Assembly (NCBI RefSeq): GCF_963678635.1
Contig: NC_087068.1
Location: 32,878,189-32,942,188, forward strand
Source of the DNA: Symsagittifera roscoffensis
Lineage: Eukaryota; Xenacoelomorpha; Acoela; Convolutidae
Length of the DNA stretch: 64,000 bases
Direction of reading: 5' to 3'
The notes beneath the pieces were generated by a model. It did no database searches, had not been told where the DNA came from, and was given only the letters and a program-made list of their open reading frames with translations. Positions 49,501 to 59,939 of the stretch are shown here, one piece after another. Position 1 is the first letter of the stretch. Each line of letters starts with the position of its first letter. A program made the position numbers and the translations under genes.

Positions 49501-50164
49501 TGACCTCAACGTCTCCCCATACTGTCCTTCCCTATATACCACTCTTCATCTTTTTAACTGTTCCCAGCACGCCACTTAAACTTCAATAGATTTGTGGCTT
49601 CGTCCGACCGAAATTGCTACGTTTCGGGGACCTGATCTGAGCCAGCCGGAGGCGCCCTCTCGTGGCTAAATCACAACGACAGCAACAGCGCGATTTTTCT
49701 TGACTCTTTTCAAAGTTTTCAAATATCGAGCAAACCAGAACTGATGTGCTTCAGTATGGTTTATCACTACCTTGTGTGGCGTGACCTTGTGGAATCTGAA
49801 TTTTAAGTGTTGACTAAAATATATACTCTTGAATACGATGTTCGTTCAGTTTCTTTAACCGTGTCTGCTAGTTGTTTACAGGATTTTGTGTTGTACCTAA
49901 ATTCGTTATGTTGTAAGGTTTTTCACTCTGGCATAGATTAGCCAATTAAATTTTTTAAAAAGAAGGTTATCAGCTGAAAAAAGAACAACAGTAATCGGGC
50001 CAGGATTTTGCAAACAGTTTGATAGGATTTGTGTTGCATTTTTGGTGTCGTTTGCTTAGAAATTGGCGGAAAATGAGGACACAGACTATCTGGGGTCTGC
50101 GTGGGCAGATCCAAGTTCACTCAAACAGCAGCTGCATGGAGTGTCGAACATCAAGTGGAGATGA
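28567..50164 (+). CDS. CFAP298: Cilia- and flagella-associated protein 298 (7 exons)
   Basis: Exons 28567-28705, 32544-32711, 43316-43383, 43601-43759, 43938-44072, 44160-44255 and 50060-50164 join in frame through GT-AG introns to give 289 residues; the human protein (C21orf59/Kurly family) has 290. Conserved segments in order: MVRLKFKKENEGLF and VQNGRLKIERLC (exon 1), LPPNMQGLTEEQVVELKLKD and DDIGRRSGQ (exon 2), a short helical link (exon 3), LKGAVTIVYPMGLPPHDPI and NEDLAGTQ (exon 4), FMGKNEKTTVI (exon 5), PAREPVVNEQEQKLM and YRRQEELK (exon 6), YLGSAWADPSSLK and HGVSNIKWR at the end (exon 7). Family knowledge: it is a cytoplasmic factor needed to assemble axonemal dynein arms and for cilia motility and polarity. 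Introns 2 (10.6 kb) and 6 (5.8 kb) are swollen by repeats. No frame damage, so presumed functional. Confidence 0.95.
31854..31892. repeat. Perfect 39 bp palindrome
   Basis: Arms GAAATTTCACTTAAAGTAC and its exact reverse complement flank a single T. It lies just before the left arm of the larger inverted repeat 31902-31970 / 32120-32186, within CFAP298 intron 1. Confidence 0.85.
31902..32186. repeat. Inverted repeat with ~68 bp arms
   Basis: The left arm 31902-31970 (ATAATTGAGCTAAAATAAGC to TCTCGCTCGCTT) is matched in reverse complement by 32120-32186 (AAGCGAGCGAGAAGGC to GAGCTCAATTAT-like end). The ~150 bp between them includes a further hairpin motif. Probably a foldback element or an inverted pair of repeat ends. 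Part of the arm (CTTATTTAAGCTTAATTTAAGAC) resembles sequence near 21265-21295. Confidence 0.75.
33820..41707 (+). repeat. Nested satellite-like tandem array inside CFAP298 intron 2
   Basis: From about 34241 there are six ~1.27 kb units; the anchor TATGCAAAGAAATTATAT recurs at 34241, 35515, 36786, 38059, 39335 and 40604 (spacings 1274, 1271, 1273, 1276, 1269). The last unit is ~170 bp short because of an internal deletion near 41200. Inside each unit, seven or eight much more diverged sub-repeats of about 145-175 bp are visible, marked by variants of GTCAAGGTACTCTCAGG...TGACTGCTCAAAT...GACGTTTTTT. In the first unit the markers lie near 34130, 34306, 34470, 34644, 34806, 34950, 35110 and 35270. 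Diverged sub-repeats also extend left to about 33820. No coding frame persists between units. Confidence 0.92.
41988..42604. mobile_element. Tc1/mariner-type foldback element (non-autonomous)
   Basis: The ends CAGTGCTGATTTAAATTATC (41988) and its reverse complement (ending 42604) are flanked on both sides by TA (41986-41987 and 42605-42606), the target of Tc1/mariner transposases. The first bases CAGTGCTG are those of Tc1-like terminal repeats. Almost the whole element is an inverted repeat: for example AAGTTTAAGAAGGGTTAAATC near 42155 pairs with its complement near 42300, leaving a centre of roughly 80 bp. It encodes no transposase and would have moved with one supplied elsewhere. Confidence 0.85.
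42748..42945. repeat. Inverted repeat with ~37 bp arms
   Basis: The arm around 42750-42786 (AAAAAGTTCGGACAGAC to AAAAAGAGCA) is matched in reverse complement near 42904-42943 (TGCTCTTTTTAATTATT to GTCCGAACTTTTT). The spacer contains a second, shorter pair of motifs (TTTTTACATGCAAAAG / TTTGCATGCCAAAA). A diverged relative of the arm may follow near 43060-43110. No coding role seen. Confidence 0.75.
44540..46560 (+). repeat. Degenerate ~85-115 bp tandem repeats in CFAP298 intron 6
   Basis: About twenty loosely similar copies of a block built on AACTTGAAATATTTCAAAGTTTCATAGCTTGAATAGCTTGCTTAGAAAAACTT...TTCGCCAACCGATTCGGTCTATGAAAT (written here as a loose consensus of separate pieces). Copies differ by many substitutions and indels, so the array is old. 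It contains no open frame of note. Confidence 0.8.
46890..49640 (+). mobile_element. Decayed LINE of Jockey/RTE type in CFAP298 intron 6
   Basis: Plus-strand frames carry, in order: endonuclease pieces (LEAHCVKVKANNQNLRITKF near 47000-47060; an AASPDLSLASPSIL block near 47300-47345; SSHHLPILITL near 47380-47410, normally SDH); the RT entry LGLDGLCTFYLK (about 48025-48060); IPLPKPKKYLNFSD (48147); QFGFRPMHCTTTAL (about 48278-48320); FYLSKAFDMVSH (about 48390-48425); CVSQGSVLSPPLF and SYADDFQPF with an intact YADD (about 48558-48675); LKILGVFFDPSTNI (about 48800-48840); and a terminal Cys/His motif with HLFNCSQ (about 49520-49570). Frameshifts and stops show it is inactive. Same strand as the host gene. 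Sub-family is uncertain. Confidence 0.88.
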
Positions 50165-50575
50165 AACAAGAGTTGCACATTTGGCAGTTCGAATCAGCTA
50201 AAGGAGTAGAGCGAGAAGTGAAAGTGAGAAAGTTGACTCGAGTTTCATAAAACAAGCGCCTTCATTGTTTATTTAAATTCATGTCCCAGCTAGTGTCTGT
50301 ACTTCATTCGTTAGTTCTTCATTTAGTTTGTACATTGTTGTAAATATTGCATAAACTTAAATAAGATGTATAATCACACAAGCGAATCCAAGTGTTGCAT
50401 AGTGCAACAATTGCCTTTTTTCAAAGTCGTCAATTTTTATGGGTCTTACTGGCAGATCTTGCTTTTCTAGTATCTAATTTTGATCCTTTTCTCTGGATTG
50501 GTACTTCGCTTGTGTACGAAGGTCAACTTCGCCTGAATCATTTTGATCTGTTCTTTTTGTTCTGAGCATCTAGTT
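50165..50575 (+). other. CFAP298 3' flank
   Basis: About 410 bp from the CFAP298 stop to the end of the candidate minus-strand exon. No canonical AATAAA is evident; AAATAAGATG near 50360 could be a variant poly(A) signal. A small inverted motif (CTTCGCTTGTGTACGAAGG, near 50506) resembles ends of dispersed family B. Confidence 0.45.
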
Positions 50576-51332
50576 CTAGCGAGGGGCGAGTTTTTTCTTG
50601 GTGATTCTTTTGGGCGTGGACAGCTCAACTAGTCGCATAGTAGCTTTCGCATTTTTTGCTGCTGAGGACACTTTGTGACCATCGTAGTCTTCGTCCTGAA
50701 ACATAGCGCAATGTATTGAATTCACAAGCGTGGTGGAACATGGAACAGCTTGTCCTAGGTGTGAGTTAGCTATTCGATAGTTACCTTGCTGGGATATGAG
50801 TGGCGCTCAGAGGGGGCGTGGCATCAAGTAATATGACTGAGGCAGTGCAGCTGCACAGTTTTGCTTCTGACACTAAAATGAACAACTTAAATGGCTATCA
50901 TGAGTTCAAAATAATGCGCTGAAATGATACACAAAATGACATTGCATAAACAAGATACAAATAACAATACAAGGAAACAGCAGATAGTTCACTTCCGCTG
51001 TCTTAATCTTAATGAAAAAAAAATTCAATTTGCTCACAAAAGTACTGGTAAAACTGCCTCCGACTCCAATTTTTTACCTTGAAAGATGGTATCGAACTAT
51101 TAAAAGCTGAAAAAACAAAAATTAACTTTGAATCCGTAGATCTACTAGCGTTCGTTAATTTAAGTAACCGAGGGTAATCGTTTTGGCGAAGAAAAGCAAA
51201 CTCATGCAAAATGGAACTCCGGGTCACTTGCAGTGCATCATTAGCTGTTAAATCTATTATCAAGCTCAAAATGACGCCATATGAAGCGTTTATGGCAATA
51301 TCACAGCCGAAACTGTTTGAGTCAAATGACAT
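50576..51332 (-). CDS. Possible small minus-strand gene, unrecognised
   Basis: On the minus strand, ATG 51332 (context ATCAAAATGTC) opens an 85-codon frame that reaches a donor-like AAG/GTAAAA at 51078/51077. A downstream segment 50695-50576 follows an acceptor-like GCTATGTTTCAG and joins in the same phase, reading DEDYDGHKVSSAAKNAK and ending in the basic STPKRITKKKLAPR before TAG. The joined model is 124 residues. An alternative middle exon (50872 to about 50785, acceptor TTTCATTTTAG, donor AAG/GTAACT) would instead end the frame at 50807. I recognise no family. The first part looks like a compact helical domain and the tail is lysine/arginine-rich. It would be convergent with CFAP298. Support is splice signals and phase only. 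Confidence 0.35.
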
Positions 51333-54300
51333 TTTGATGTTAAAAAATGAAACAATACACTAAATACAATCCGAGATTTTTAATTGTTAAAAAACGAGAA
51401 ACTATCAAACTGACTCAAGTATTGTAATTTAAACTTGATTTTGAGTAGATTTCATGCTGCAGAAACTAATGCGACAACACCTAAACTGACTGATTTTTAA
51501 ACTACAATTAATTTTTCATTGAAAAACTGCACAGTCAAGAAAAGCAAGAGGGTTAATGCATGTAGCACAGAAAATTACAACCTTTGTCTTTATTTTACAA
51601 AAAATCGAATTGGTGTCGTTTTTTCTGCGTGGTGTGATAAAAAGATCTGTACAAAAAAATAGAACTAAGGCATATTTGACAGTCATAACTCGATAAACAA
51701 ATTGGATAGCTCTTTATGTCGAAAAATGACTATCCAAGTTTTTTTTTGGTTTCTCTGGTGCAGCTCAAATATTGGTAGTAATTATCTCAATCAATACAAG
51801 CAGAGAGAAAGAGTTACGTTTTTGAGAAAATGGGACTTTTCAGCAAGTAAGCCGTTAGTTTCTAATAACTTGAAATAACCAAACAGTTCATCTTTTACAA
51901 GCGGAGGTAGCACAACATGATTGTACAAAAAAAATTGTACAATGAGAAATTTTAAAGCAATTGTCCTTGAAAAAAAATTATTTGACGGATCTTTAAAAAT
52001 TAACGTTTAGTAAGGTCAATTAACGTTTACATTTGTTGTTTAACAAGGCCAACTTTTTTTAACTAAAAAAGAGAACAAGCAAATCCTAGAAGTATAGTTG
52101 CAAAATAATGTTTCAATGACACTGCTTAACGCAAAAGAATGAAGTCAAAAATGGAAACTGTTTTTTCAATCAATGATAAGCAAAGCGATAACGGCAATTA
52201 CAAAAATCAGGCAGATCTCCCGATTCAAGCTTTTTTCGGGGACACAAAAAATGTAGCTTGCTTATGATTGAATTGTAAAATTCAAGGGCCATTTATTTTT
52301 TGTTGCGCTTGAAAAAATGTGATTAGTTATAATTTTGTAATTCAGAGAAAATCAAAATGATCTAATGTTAACAATTAAAGTTTACAATTCATTTCATTTG
52401 AAATTTTTTTTAGGTAATGCTTTTAAAAGTTAGAATTTTGGATAATGCTTGCTCCAAACCTATCAGTGATTGGTTCTCAATTCTTATAAAAATTTACTGG
52501 TTGTTGAGCGGGAAAACGTTTTTTCTATTTACTCTTATATATGGGCGTGTAACACGGCAAAATCAAAATGTGTAGTAAAAAAAATTGGCTAGAAGAGTAC
52601 TTTTTCTGAACCAAATTGAACAACTTAAGCAAGAAAAAGATTAAAGAAAAAACTGGCTGTCGATTTTTACTTGGCGGTGTACCAGCACCTTTTTCCTTTT
52701 TTGTATAGATAATTGGAGTCAAATAAAACCATTGTTAAGTATATTAAAATCTTTTTTACCTCTACCCGAACCACGCACAAAAGTGAAACAAAAAAGGAAA
52801 AAACCAAATTTGATTTTTTAGTGTTTTTATTTTAAAATTGATTGTGATCAGAGCTTGTGCTGTTCCATTCGCGTATCAAAATTTTTGGATGTGATATAGG
52901 GATTCGAATTAAAACAGATGCAAACCTCTAGGCACTACGAACAGTCTTGTATGGTTTGTGTACATGAATTTATTTTTTTTGCTATTCTTTTTGCTTAGTT
53001 TTTTAAAATCGACTGCAGTTATTGTTAAAACAAGTAATTTAAAACCTCAGAGGCGAAGCTTTGCTAAGCACCACCTGTGTTATATTACAAAAAAATGACA
53101 AAAAACCAACGAAATTATCGAAAAAAAACTAGATCAGATATAAGGCTACTTTTGAAAAAAAACAAGCCGAGACAATAGAATGTCGCATCGGAATATAATT
53201 TCCCAAGCGGTAGCAAATACCTTAGCAAAACTTTTCAAGCCGAAATAAAATCAACAAGGTTTAAGACTTATCAAAAGTCACTGTCGCACTCAATACTCTC
53301 AAAAAACAATATTTGCACGTCAATTGAAACAACATGAGACAACTAAGCCGAAATATTTTAGCCCAAAAAAAACAAGACTAATAAACAGTTATTAGGACTC
53401 CAAGCCCTCAAAACACACACATGCATACACATACGCCCAAAGTTTTTTTGCTCGTCGAAAAACGCAATATGAGGCCGATAAATCGATATAATATAAGGCA
53501 AAATCTATCAAGTTGAAAAAAAAATTCGACGAAAAAATTGTTGTCATGAATAATTGGAATTATAATTTCTATTATGATGCTTTGCTTTTTTTCCGACCCA
53601 CAGATAAGCAACAAAAACATGTTTCCATTGAAATAACTTGAAGTTAGGTCACTAAGCCGATAAAAATAAGGCGGAATTTTATTTGGGCAGAATAAAGTTT
53701 TAATCGAAAAAAGAAACAAAAAAGAAATATATACGCTGTCAAGGTTTTAAAAAAATACAAAGAAACAGCAGAGGTAAATGAGAACACCAAAAACGAGTTA
53801 TGTTACAATGAACAATTAAATGAATTGTAAAATCAAAGCGGAAACTAAGTCGACAAAAAGCAAATCGAAAACGACGAAGTCGAAAACTCAAAAAAATACC
53901 AAAGAAATATGTAAAAAGGTTGAACTGTAACACTAATAAAGATGCACAGTGAGATTAGTAGATCAAGGAGCGCAAATATACGACGCACGATGTTATGTAT
54001 TGCATCAGCTGAAGTCTGGACAAATTTGTTTACAAGAACAAAAAAGGCTTATATCCGATTGCAATACCCTTGTTATCACAGAAGTAGAAATATTTAAACT
54101 GAAAATTATGTTTAGTATAAAAACAACGTGAGAAGCCACAAAAAGCGATGCCTTTGAGCAAAACTTTCTGCTTCTAAGTAGCCTGTCTGGGTTAATGATC
54201 AATAAACAAAGATGTTTTTTAGCATTTAACGAGCAAAACATTTCTTGATTGTCTTGAGTAGAACTTCTTCTTCGAAGTTGTTGTTCAGCTAGATGGTGAA

Positions 54301-54969
54301 TTCAAAAAGGTTTCAATTGTTGAGAGCAGCAATTAAACTTTAGTCAAAAAACACAAGAAAACTGGAAAGTAGGCGTATACTATAAGCGATTGTTGTTTTG
54401 CTTCTACAGGTTTTTGTATTAAGAGTTTTCTTTTTTTTTTGGTTTTGATGCATACAAATAACTTCATTTTTTTTAAGTTATCCATTTTTTTTCATAAAAA
54501 CATGGAAGCTGTTTGTTTAATTTTTTCACAGGATTTTCAAGCTAATCTTGAAAAATACTTTTTTTTCAGATTATAACTCTGTTTTTTGTTTACAAATGGC
54601 AAAAAATCTGTGCAAAAAATCCGTTTAAAATAAAAAAATTACCTAAACGTTTAATTTTGAGAAGGCTCCGTTTTTGTTTGTTTCTGTTTTATTGGCTAAA
54701 CCATTAACTTTTACACCAAAAAATTGTTTAACTGTTGAATGCAGGACTTGCATTCATAACTAGAATATCTTGATGGCAGCATTTTGTAGTATTATAATAT
54801 TGGTAATAAAATGCCTACTTCATTGCATGAGTATGTGATAAAAATTTTATGGTCCAAGTTTGCCAAAGAATTTTCAACTTTGAGTCATGCTTTGATACCA
54901 AAAAACTGTCAATTTTATTTTCAAAGTGAACATTTTTCTTTTACTTTTTATTACTATCAAATTATTCAT
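51333..54969. other. Repeat-rich intergenic DNA without a recognised gene
   Basis: 51600-51740 is a reverse-oriented copy of dispersed family A (GCGTGGTGTGATAAAAAG, then GGCATATTTGACAGTCATA). From about 53090 to 53700 a loose motif (ACTAAGCCGAAATA...) recurs with ~100-300 bp spacing, suggesting an old tandem repeat. 53045-53085 (CAGAGGCGAAGC...CACCACCTGTG) is a reverse match to 30160-30190. No coding frame could be supported. Confidence 0.5.
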
Positions 54970-56952
54970 GCCATCCAGTTGGATACAATACTCAAAAATT
55001 TTGACATCTTTTGTCACTGGTCATCTATTTGGCAGAGAATATTGTGAAATCGAAACCTCTGCCAGTATTTGGTAGACCAATAACAGAAAACAGAAACAAA
55101 ATAGTACAAAAATCATACCCTGTAGAACAACTTTCCCTTGGTTTTGAATCGGATTTTTTTATCAGTTTGGACACATTCTGTGGTTGAGATTTTGACGGTA
55201 GCAGATCAATAAAAGATCTTCTCAAATTAACGGAAAAATGTTGTATCAATTAAAATGATTGACTGTATCAATTGTTTTCAGCAGACGTAAAAAAAAGCAG
55301 GCCACTAAAATTTTTCTGTCAGTACCCTCATAATAATTCTAAACACATTTCAAACTGCATCATTTCCAAAAACATTTCAAACTGCATTTATTCCAAACAC
55401 ATTTCAAACTGCTTCATGTTTTGAAATTTGGTATTTTTGTAAAAAGCTTAAGCTCTTGTCAGATTTTTTTTTGCTTTTTTACGTCGTAATTTCTCGCCGC
55501 ATTTGAAATGACGTATGACTATGATAAATTTCATTGTGTCAGAAAAATACTTTTTTTTGAAAAAAAAATTATCCTTGGAAAAAAACTAATAACTCACAAT
55601 TTACCTGATTAAATTTTCTTACTACGTAATTGTTTGAGCCAATACAATCGAAATATGTTTTCAATAATTTAGTTGAGAAAGCAACACAATGATGGTTTGA
55701 TAGGGTGGTAACTTTTTTTTCATAGCCTTTCAAAATTTGCAAGAAAGTAATCAGTTCACTCATTTGTCAAAGTGATTTGCCTGGTGGCTATATTCATTTA
55801 GAATTTGCCATAATATTGTGTTCACCAACTTTTTGTACCATAATATTATGTTCACCAATTTTTTCTAGTATAATTGTTATTTCTGAAATTTTTTTATTAA
55901 AGTCATCGCACAATAGATGCTCCCATCATGTTTGATTCGATAAATTTCTCATATCTTCCTTTAAAATTTTTAGTAACTTTTCCAGGCCAAAAATTGGCAC
56001 CCGGTAAACGTTTGAAATTGGAAATGTCATTGTCAATTGTTTCCGAGTTTATAGTCGACTTTCGGACATTTTGTTTTTTTTTGTGTGCGCTAAAATTCTC
56101 TTTTTTATATTTTTTTGATGTATATTCCTACTGTATCACCTCTACTTTCAACGTGCCACAACAAGTTCGTGGTAGTTTGAAAAAGAAAAACACTACACAT
56201 TTGGTTTATTTTTACACCAGGTCTCAGTGGGTGCAGTAGCGATTGGTTACCGAGGCAAATTAATAAAAAAGCTGCCAGTTGTTAGAAGTTACTGTCGGTG
56301 ATCTTATGTTTTGTAAAAATATTTGATTTGTTTGAACACTGTTTACTGCTTGTCTGTTTTGTAGCTCTTCAGCAAACGTTCAACTGTGCTTTTTGTAACA
56401 ATTTCATTGCTTCGAAAAATGTGGAAGAACTTTATATTCGGGCGAGGTGATTTCTTTTTTCCTTCTTGTTTTCCCTGCAAAATGAGGTACCACGTAAAAT
56501 CATCGAAACGGATTGAGTGATAAATGAAATTAAAGCTCCTTCAGCCGTGACTCGCACAACTTTTAAAAATTTTGAAAAAAATCTCTCAATATTGAGATAA
56601 CCATTTTCAAAATTTTACAAAAGCTTCTTTATACTTAATTAGGCCGTGAAAAATTTAGTGTTAAATGAGTCAAGTCGGTTTTTGGAATTTTTCAGCGCCA
56701 ATTTGGTAACCAAAAACTTCGAAGTTCAAAAAACAAAAAAGATGAAAAAACTTTTGAAATTTCTTAACGATTGTTATTTCGTTTTCTAGACATTTTTCTT
56801 CACAAACTAATTTCCAATTGGGCTATTTTACTATGACGTTTGAATATGCCTACGATTTTATAATCGTTCAGATCTTTTTATTAATCACACCACGCAAAAA
56901 AAAACAATTTGAAAAAAAAACCTTCATTTTTTTTTTTTAAGAATTAACAGTT

Positions 56953-57069
56953 TGAGAGAGAGAGAGAGAGAGGAGAGGAGAGAGGAGAGAGGAGAGAGGA
57001 GAGAGGAGAGAGGAGAGAGAAGAGAGAGGAGAGGAGAGGAGAAAAGAGAGAGAGAGAGAGAGAGAGAGA
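56953..57069. repeat. GA/GGAGA microsatellite, copy 1
   Basis: A pure purine tract of AG, GGAGA and AGAGAGG units. Duplicated at 59439-59551 with changed repeat numbers. It produces artificial Arg/Glu- or Leu/Ser-rich open frames on the two strands. Confidence 0.95.
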
Positions 57070-57295
57070 CTAACTGCTGACAGAGCCCTGGAATACACAA
57101 TCATATATAACAGAAGGAACACCAGAAAGAGGAGGAGCCAGTCACCTATGAATAGCTATACGAACAATTTCGGTGGCAAAAGGAAAGGATCATATTGCGG
57201 GACAAATATTATTAAAGCTATTGGGCAATAACTAGAAGAGAAAGAGAGAGAGATCAAATAAGAAGGAGATTAAGAAGTAAACACATTGGACGCAT

Positions 57296-57420
57296 CCAAA
57301 TGTTTTAGTTGCGGAAATGGATGGAAAGCGGACCATGAAGAAGCATGCCCAGTGGTAGCATCCTACCCATGCGGAAGGCAAAGGGCAGGGTACGAGGAGA
57401 AACAATCAAGGCTGTCGATA
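57296..57420 (+). pseudogene. Gag-type zinc-knuckle fragment, copy 1
   Basis: The plus-strand frame reads SKCFSCGNGWKADHEEACPV: a C-x2-C-x5-H-x4-C arrangement like the CCHC knuckle of retroelement gag proteins. A second partial motif follows, SYSCGRQR-like (here Ser is replaced by Pro in front of Cys). The frame is open for only a short way. It is a fragment carried by the tandem duplication. Confidence 0.55.
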
Positions 57421-57458
57421 GGGCAAGGATAAATGGGAGAGCATGACAAATTTGAAAC

Positions 57459-59516
57459 GCCATCCAGTTGGATACAATACTCAAAAATTTTGACATCTTT
57501 TGTCACTGGTCATCTATTTGGCAGAGAATATTGTGAAATCGAAACCTCTGCCAGTATTTGGTAGACCAATAACAGAAAACAGAAACAAAATAGTACAAAA
57601 ATCATACCCTGTAGAACAACTTTCCCTTGGTTTTGAATCGGATTTTTTTATCAGTTTGGACACATTCTGTGGTTGAGATTTTGACGGTAGCAGATCAATA
57701 AAAGATCTTCTCAAATTAACGGAAAAATGTTGTATCAATTAAAATGATTGACTGTATCAATTGTTTTCAGCAGACGTAAAAAAAGCAGGCCACTAAAATT
57801 TTTCTGTCAGTACCCTCATAATAATTCTAAACACATTTCAAACTGCATCATTTCCAAAAACATTTCAAACTGCATTTATTCCAAACACATTTCAAACTGC
57901 TTCATGTTTTGAAATTTGGTATTTTTGTAAAAAGCTTAAGCTCTTGTCAGATTTTTTTTTGCTTTTTTACGTCGTAATTTCTCGCCGCATTTGAAATGAC
58001 GTATGACTATGATAAATTTCATTGTGTCAGAAAAATACTTTTTTTTGAAAAAAAAATTATCCTTGGAAAAAAACTAATAACTCACAATTTACCTGATTAA
58101 ATTTTCTTACTACGTAATTGTTTGAGCCAATACAATCGAAATATGTTTTCAATAATTTAGTTGAGAAAGCAACACAATGATGGTTTGATAGGGTGGTAAC
58201 TTTTTTTTCATAGCCTTTCAAAATTTGCAAGAAAGTAATCAGTTCACTCATTTGTCAAAGTGATTTGCCTGGTGGCTATATTCATTTAGAATTTGCCATA
58301 ATATTGTGTTCACCAACTTTTTGTACCATAATATTATGTTCACCAATTTTTTCTAGTATAATTGTTATTTCTGAAATTTTTTTATTAAAGTCATCGCACA
58401 ATAGATGCTCCCATCATGTTTGATTCGATAAATTTCTCATATCTTCCTTTAAAATTTTTAGTAACTTTTCCAGGCCAAAAATTGGCACCCGGTAAACGTT
58501 TGAAATTGGAAATGTCATTGTCAATTGTTTCCGAGTTTATAGTCGACTTTCGGACATTTTGTTTTTTTTTGTGTGCGCTAAAATTCTCTTTTTTATATTT
58601 TTTTGATGTATATTCCTACTGTATCACCTCTACTTTCAACGTGCCACAACAAGTTCGTGGTAGTTTGAAAAAGAAAAACACTACACATTTGGTTTATTTT
58701 TACACCAGGTCTCAGTGGGTGCAGTAGCGATTGGTTACCGAGGCAAATTAATAAAAAAGCTGCCAGTTGTTAGAAGTTACTGTCGGTGATCTTATGTTTT
58801 GTAAAAATATTTGATTTGTTTGAACACTGTTTACTGCTTGTCTGTTTTGTAGCTCTTCAGCAAACGTTCAACTGTGCTTTTTGTAACAATTTTATTGCTT
58901 CGAAAAATGTGGAAGAACTTTATATTCGGGCGAGGTGATTTCTTTTTTCCTTCTTGTTTTCCCTGCAAAATGAGGTACCACGTAAAATCATCGAAACGGA
59001 TTGAGTGATAAATGAAATTAAAGCTCCTTCAGCCGTGACTCGCACAACTTTTAAAAATTTTGAAAAAAATCTCTCAATATTGAGGTAACCATTTTCAAAA
59101 TTTTACAAAAGCTTCTTTATACTTAATTAGGCCGTGAAAAATTTAGTGTTAAATGAGTCAAGTCGGTTTTTGGAATTTTTCAGCGCCAATTTGGTAACCA
59201 AAAACTTCGAAGTTCAAAAAACAAAAAAGATGAAAAAACTTTTGAAATTTCTTAACGATTGTTATTTCGTTTTCTAGACATTTTTCTTCACAAACTAATT
59301 TCCAATTGGGCTATTTTACTATGACGTTTGAATATGCCTACGATTTTATAATCGTTCAGATCTTTTTATTAATCACACCACGCAAAAAAAACAATTTGAA
59401 AAAAAACCTTCAGTTTTTTTTTTTAAGAATTAACAGTTTGAGAGAGAGAGAGGAGAGAGGAGAGAGGAGAGAGGAGAGAGGAGAGAGGAGAGAGAAGAGA
59501 GAGGAGAGGAGAGGAG

Positions 59517-59552
<36 letters not shown>

Positions 59553-59939
59553 AACTGCTGACAGAGCCCTGGAATACACAATCATATATAACAGAAGGAA
59601 CACCAGAAAGAGGAGGAGCCAGTCACCTTTGAATAGCTATACGAACAATTTCGGTGGCAAAAGGAAAGGATCATATTGCGGGACAAATATTATTAAAGCT
59701 ATTGGGCAATAACTAGAAGAGAAAGAGAGAGAGATCAAATAAGAAGGAGATTAAGAAGTAAACACATTGGACGCATCCAAATGTTTTAGTTGCGGAAATG
59801 GAGGGAAAGCGGACCATGAAGAAGCATGCCCAGTGGTAGCATCCTACTCATGCGGAAGGCAAAGGGAAGGGTACGAGGAGAAACAATCAAGGCTGTCAAT
59901 AGGGCAAGGATAAATGGGAGAGCATGACAAATTTGAAAC
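57459..59939. repeat. Recent tandem duplication, copy 2 (2481 bp)
   Basis: Second copy of 54970-57458. At the left edge of copy 1 the context is CATGCCATCC, at the junction AAACGCCATCC, and after copy 2 AAACGCCGGCGG. GCC is therefore shared microhomology at the breakpoint. Copy 2 runs on into the reverse-transcriptase part of the Gypsy-like element, so copy 2 keeps the original right-hand neighbour. Confidence 0.96.
59439..59551. repeat. GA/GGAGA microsatellite, copy 2
   Basis: Counterpart of 56953-57069 in the second duplicate, slightly shorter at the left end and longer at the right end. This accounts for most of the 8 bp length difference between the duplicates. Confidence 0.95.

Larger units (their letters stand above)
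54970..57458. repeat. Recent tandem duplication, copy 1 (2489 bp)
   Basis: Nearly identical to 57459-59939. The unit contains AT-rich non-coding DNA, a copy of dispersed family A (about 56480-56925), a GA microsatellite (56953-57069) and, at its right end, the Ty3/Gypsy-like zinc-knuckle fragment. The copies differ by a handful of substitutions (for example TTGAGATAACC versus TTGAGGTAACC) and by microsatellite length. The short frames repeated in both copies show no protein-family features. Confidence 0.96.

Noticed and set aside
55025-58727. Pairs of identical 64-103 codon frames in the duplicated region
   Set aside because: Identity comes from the recent DNA duplication. No family features, and composition is that of AT-rich non-coding DNA.
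59439-59554. Arg/Glu-rich frame over the GA microsatellite
   Set aside because: It is purely the translation of simple-sequence repeat and changes with repeat number between the two duplicates.
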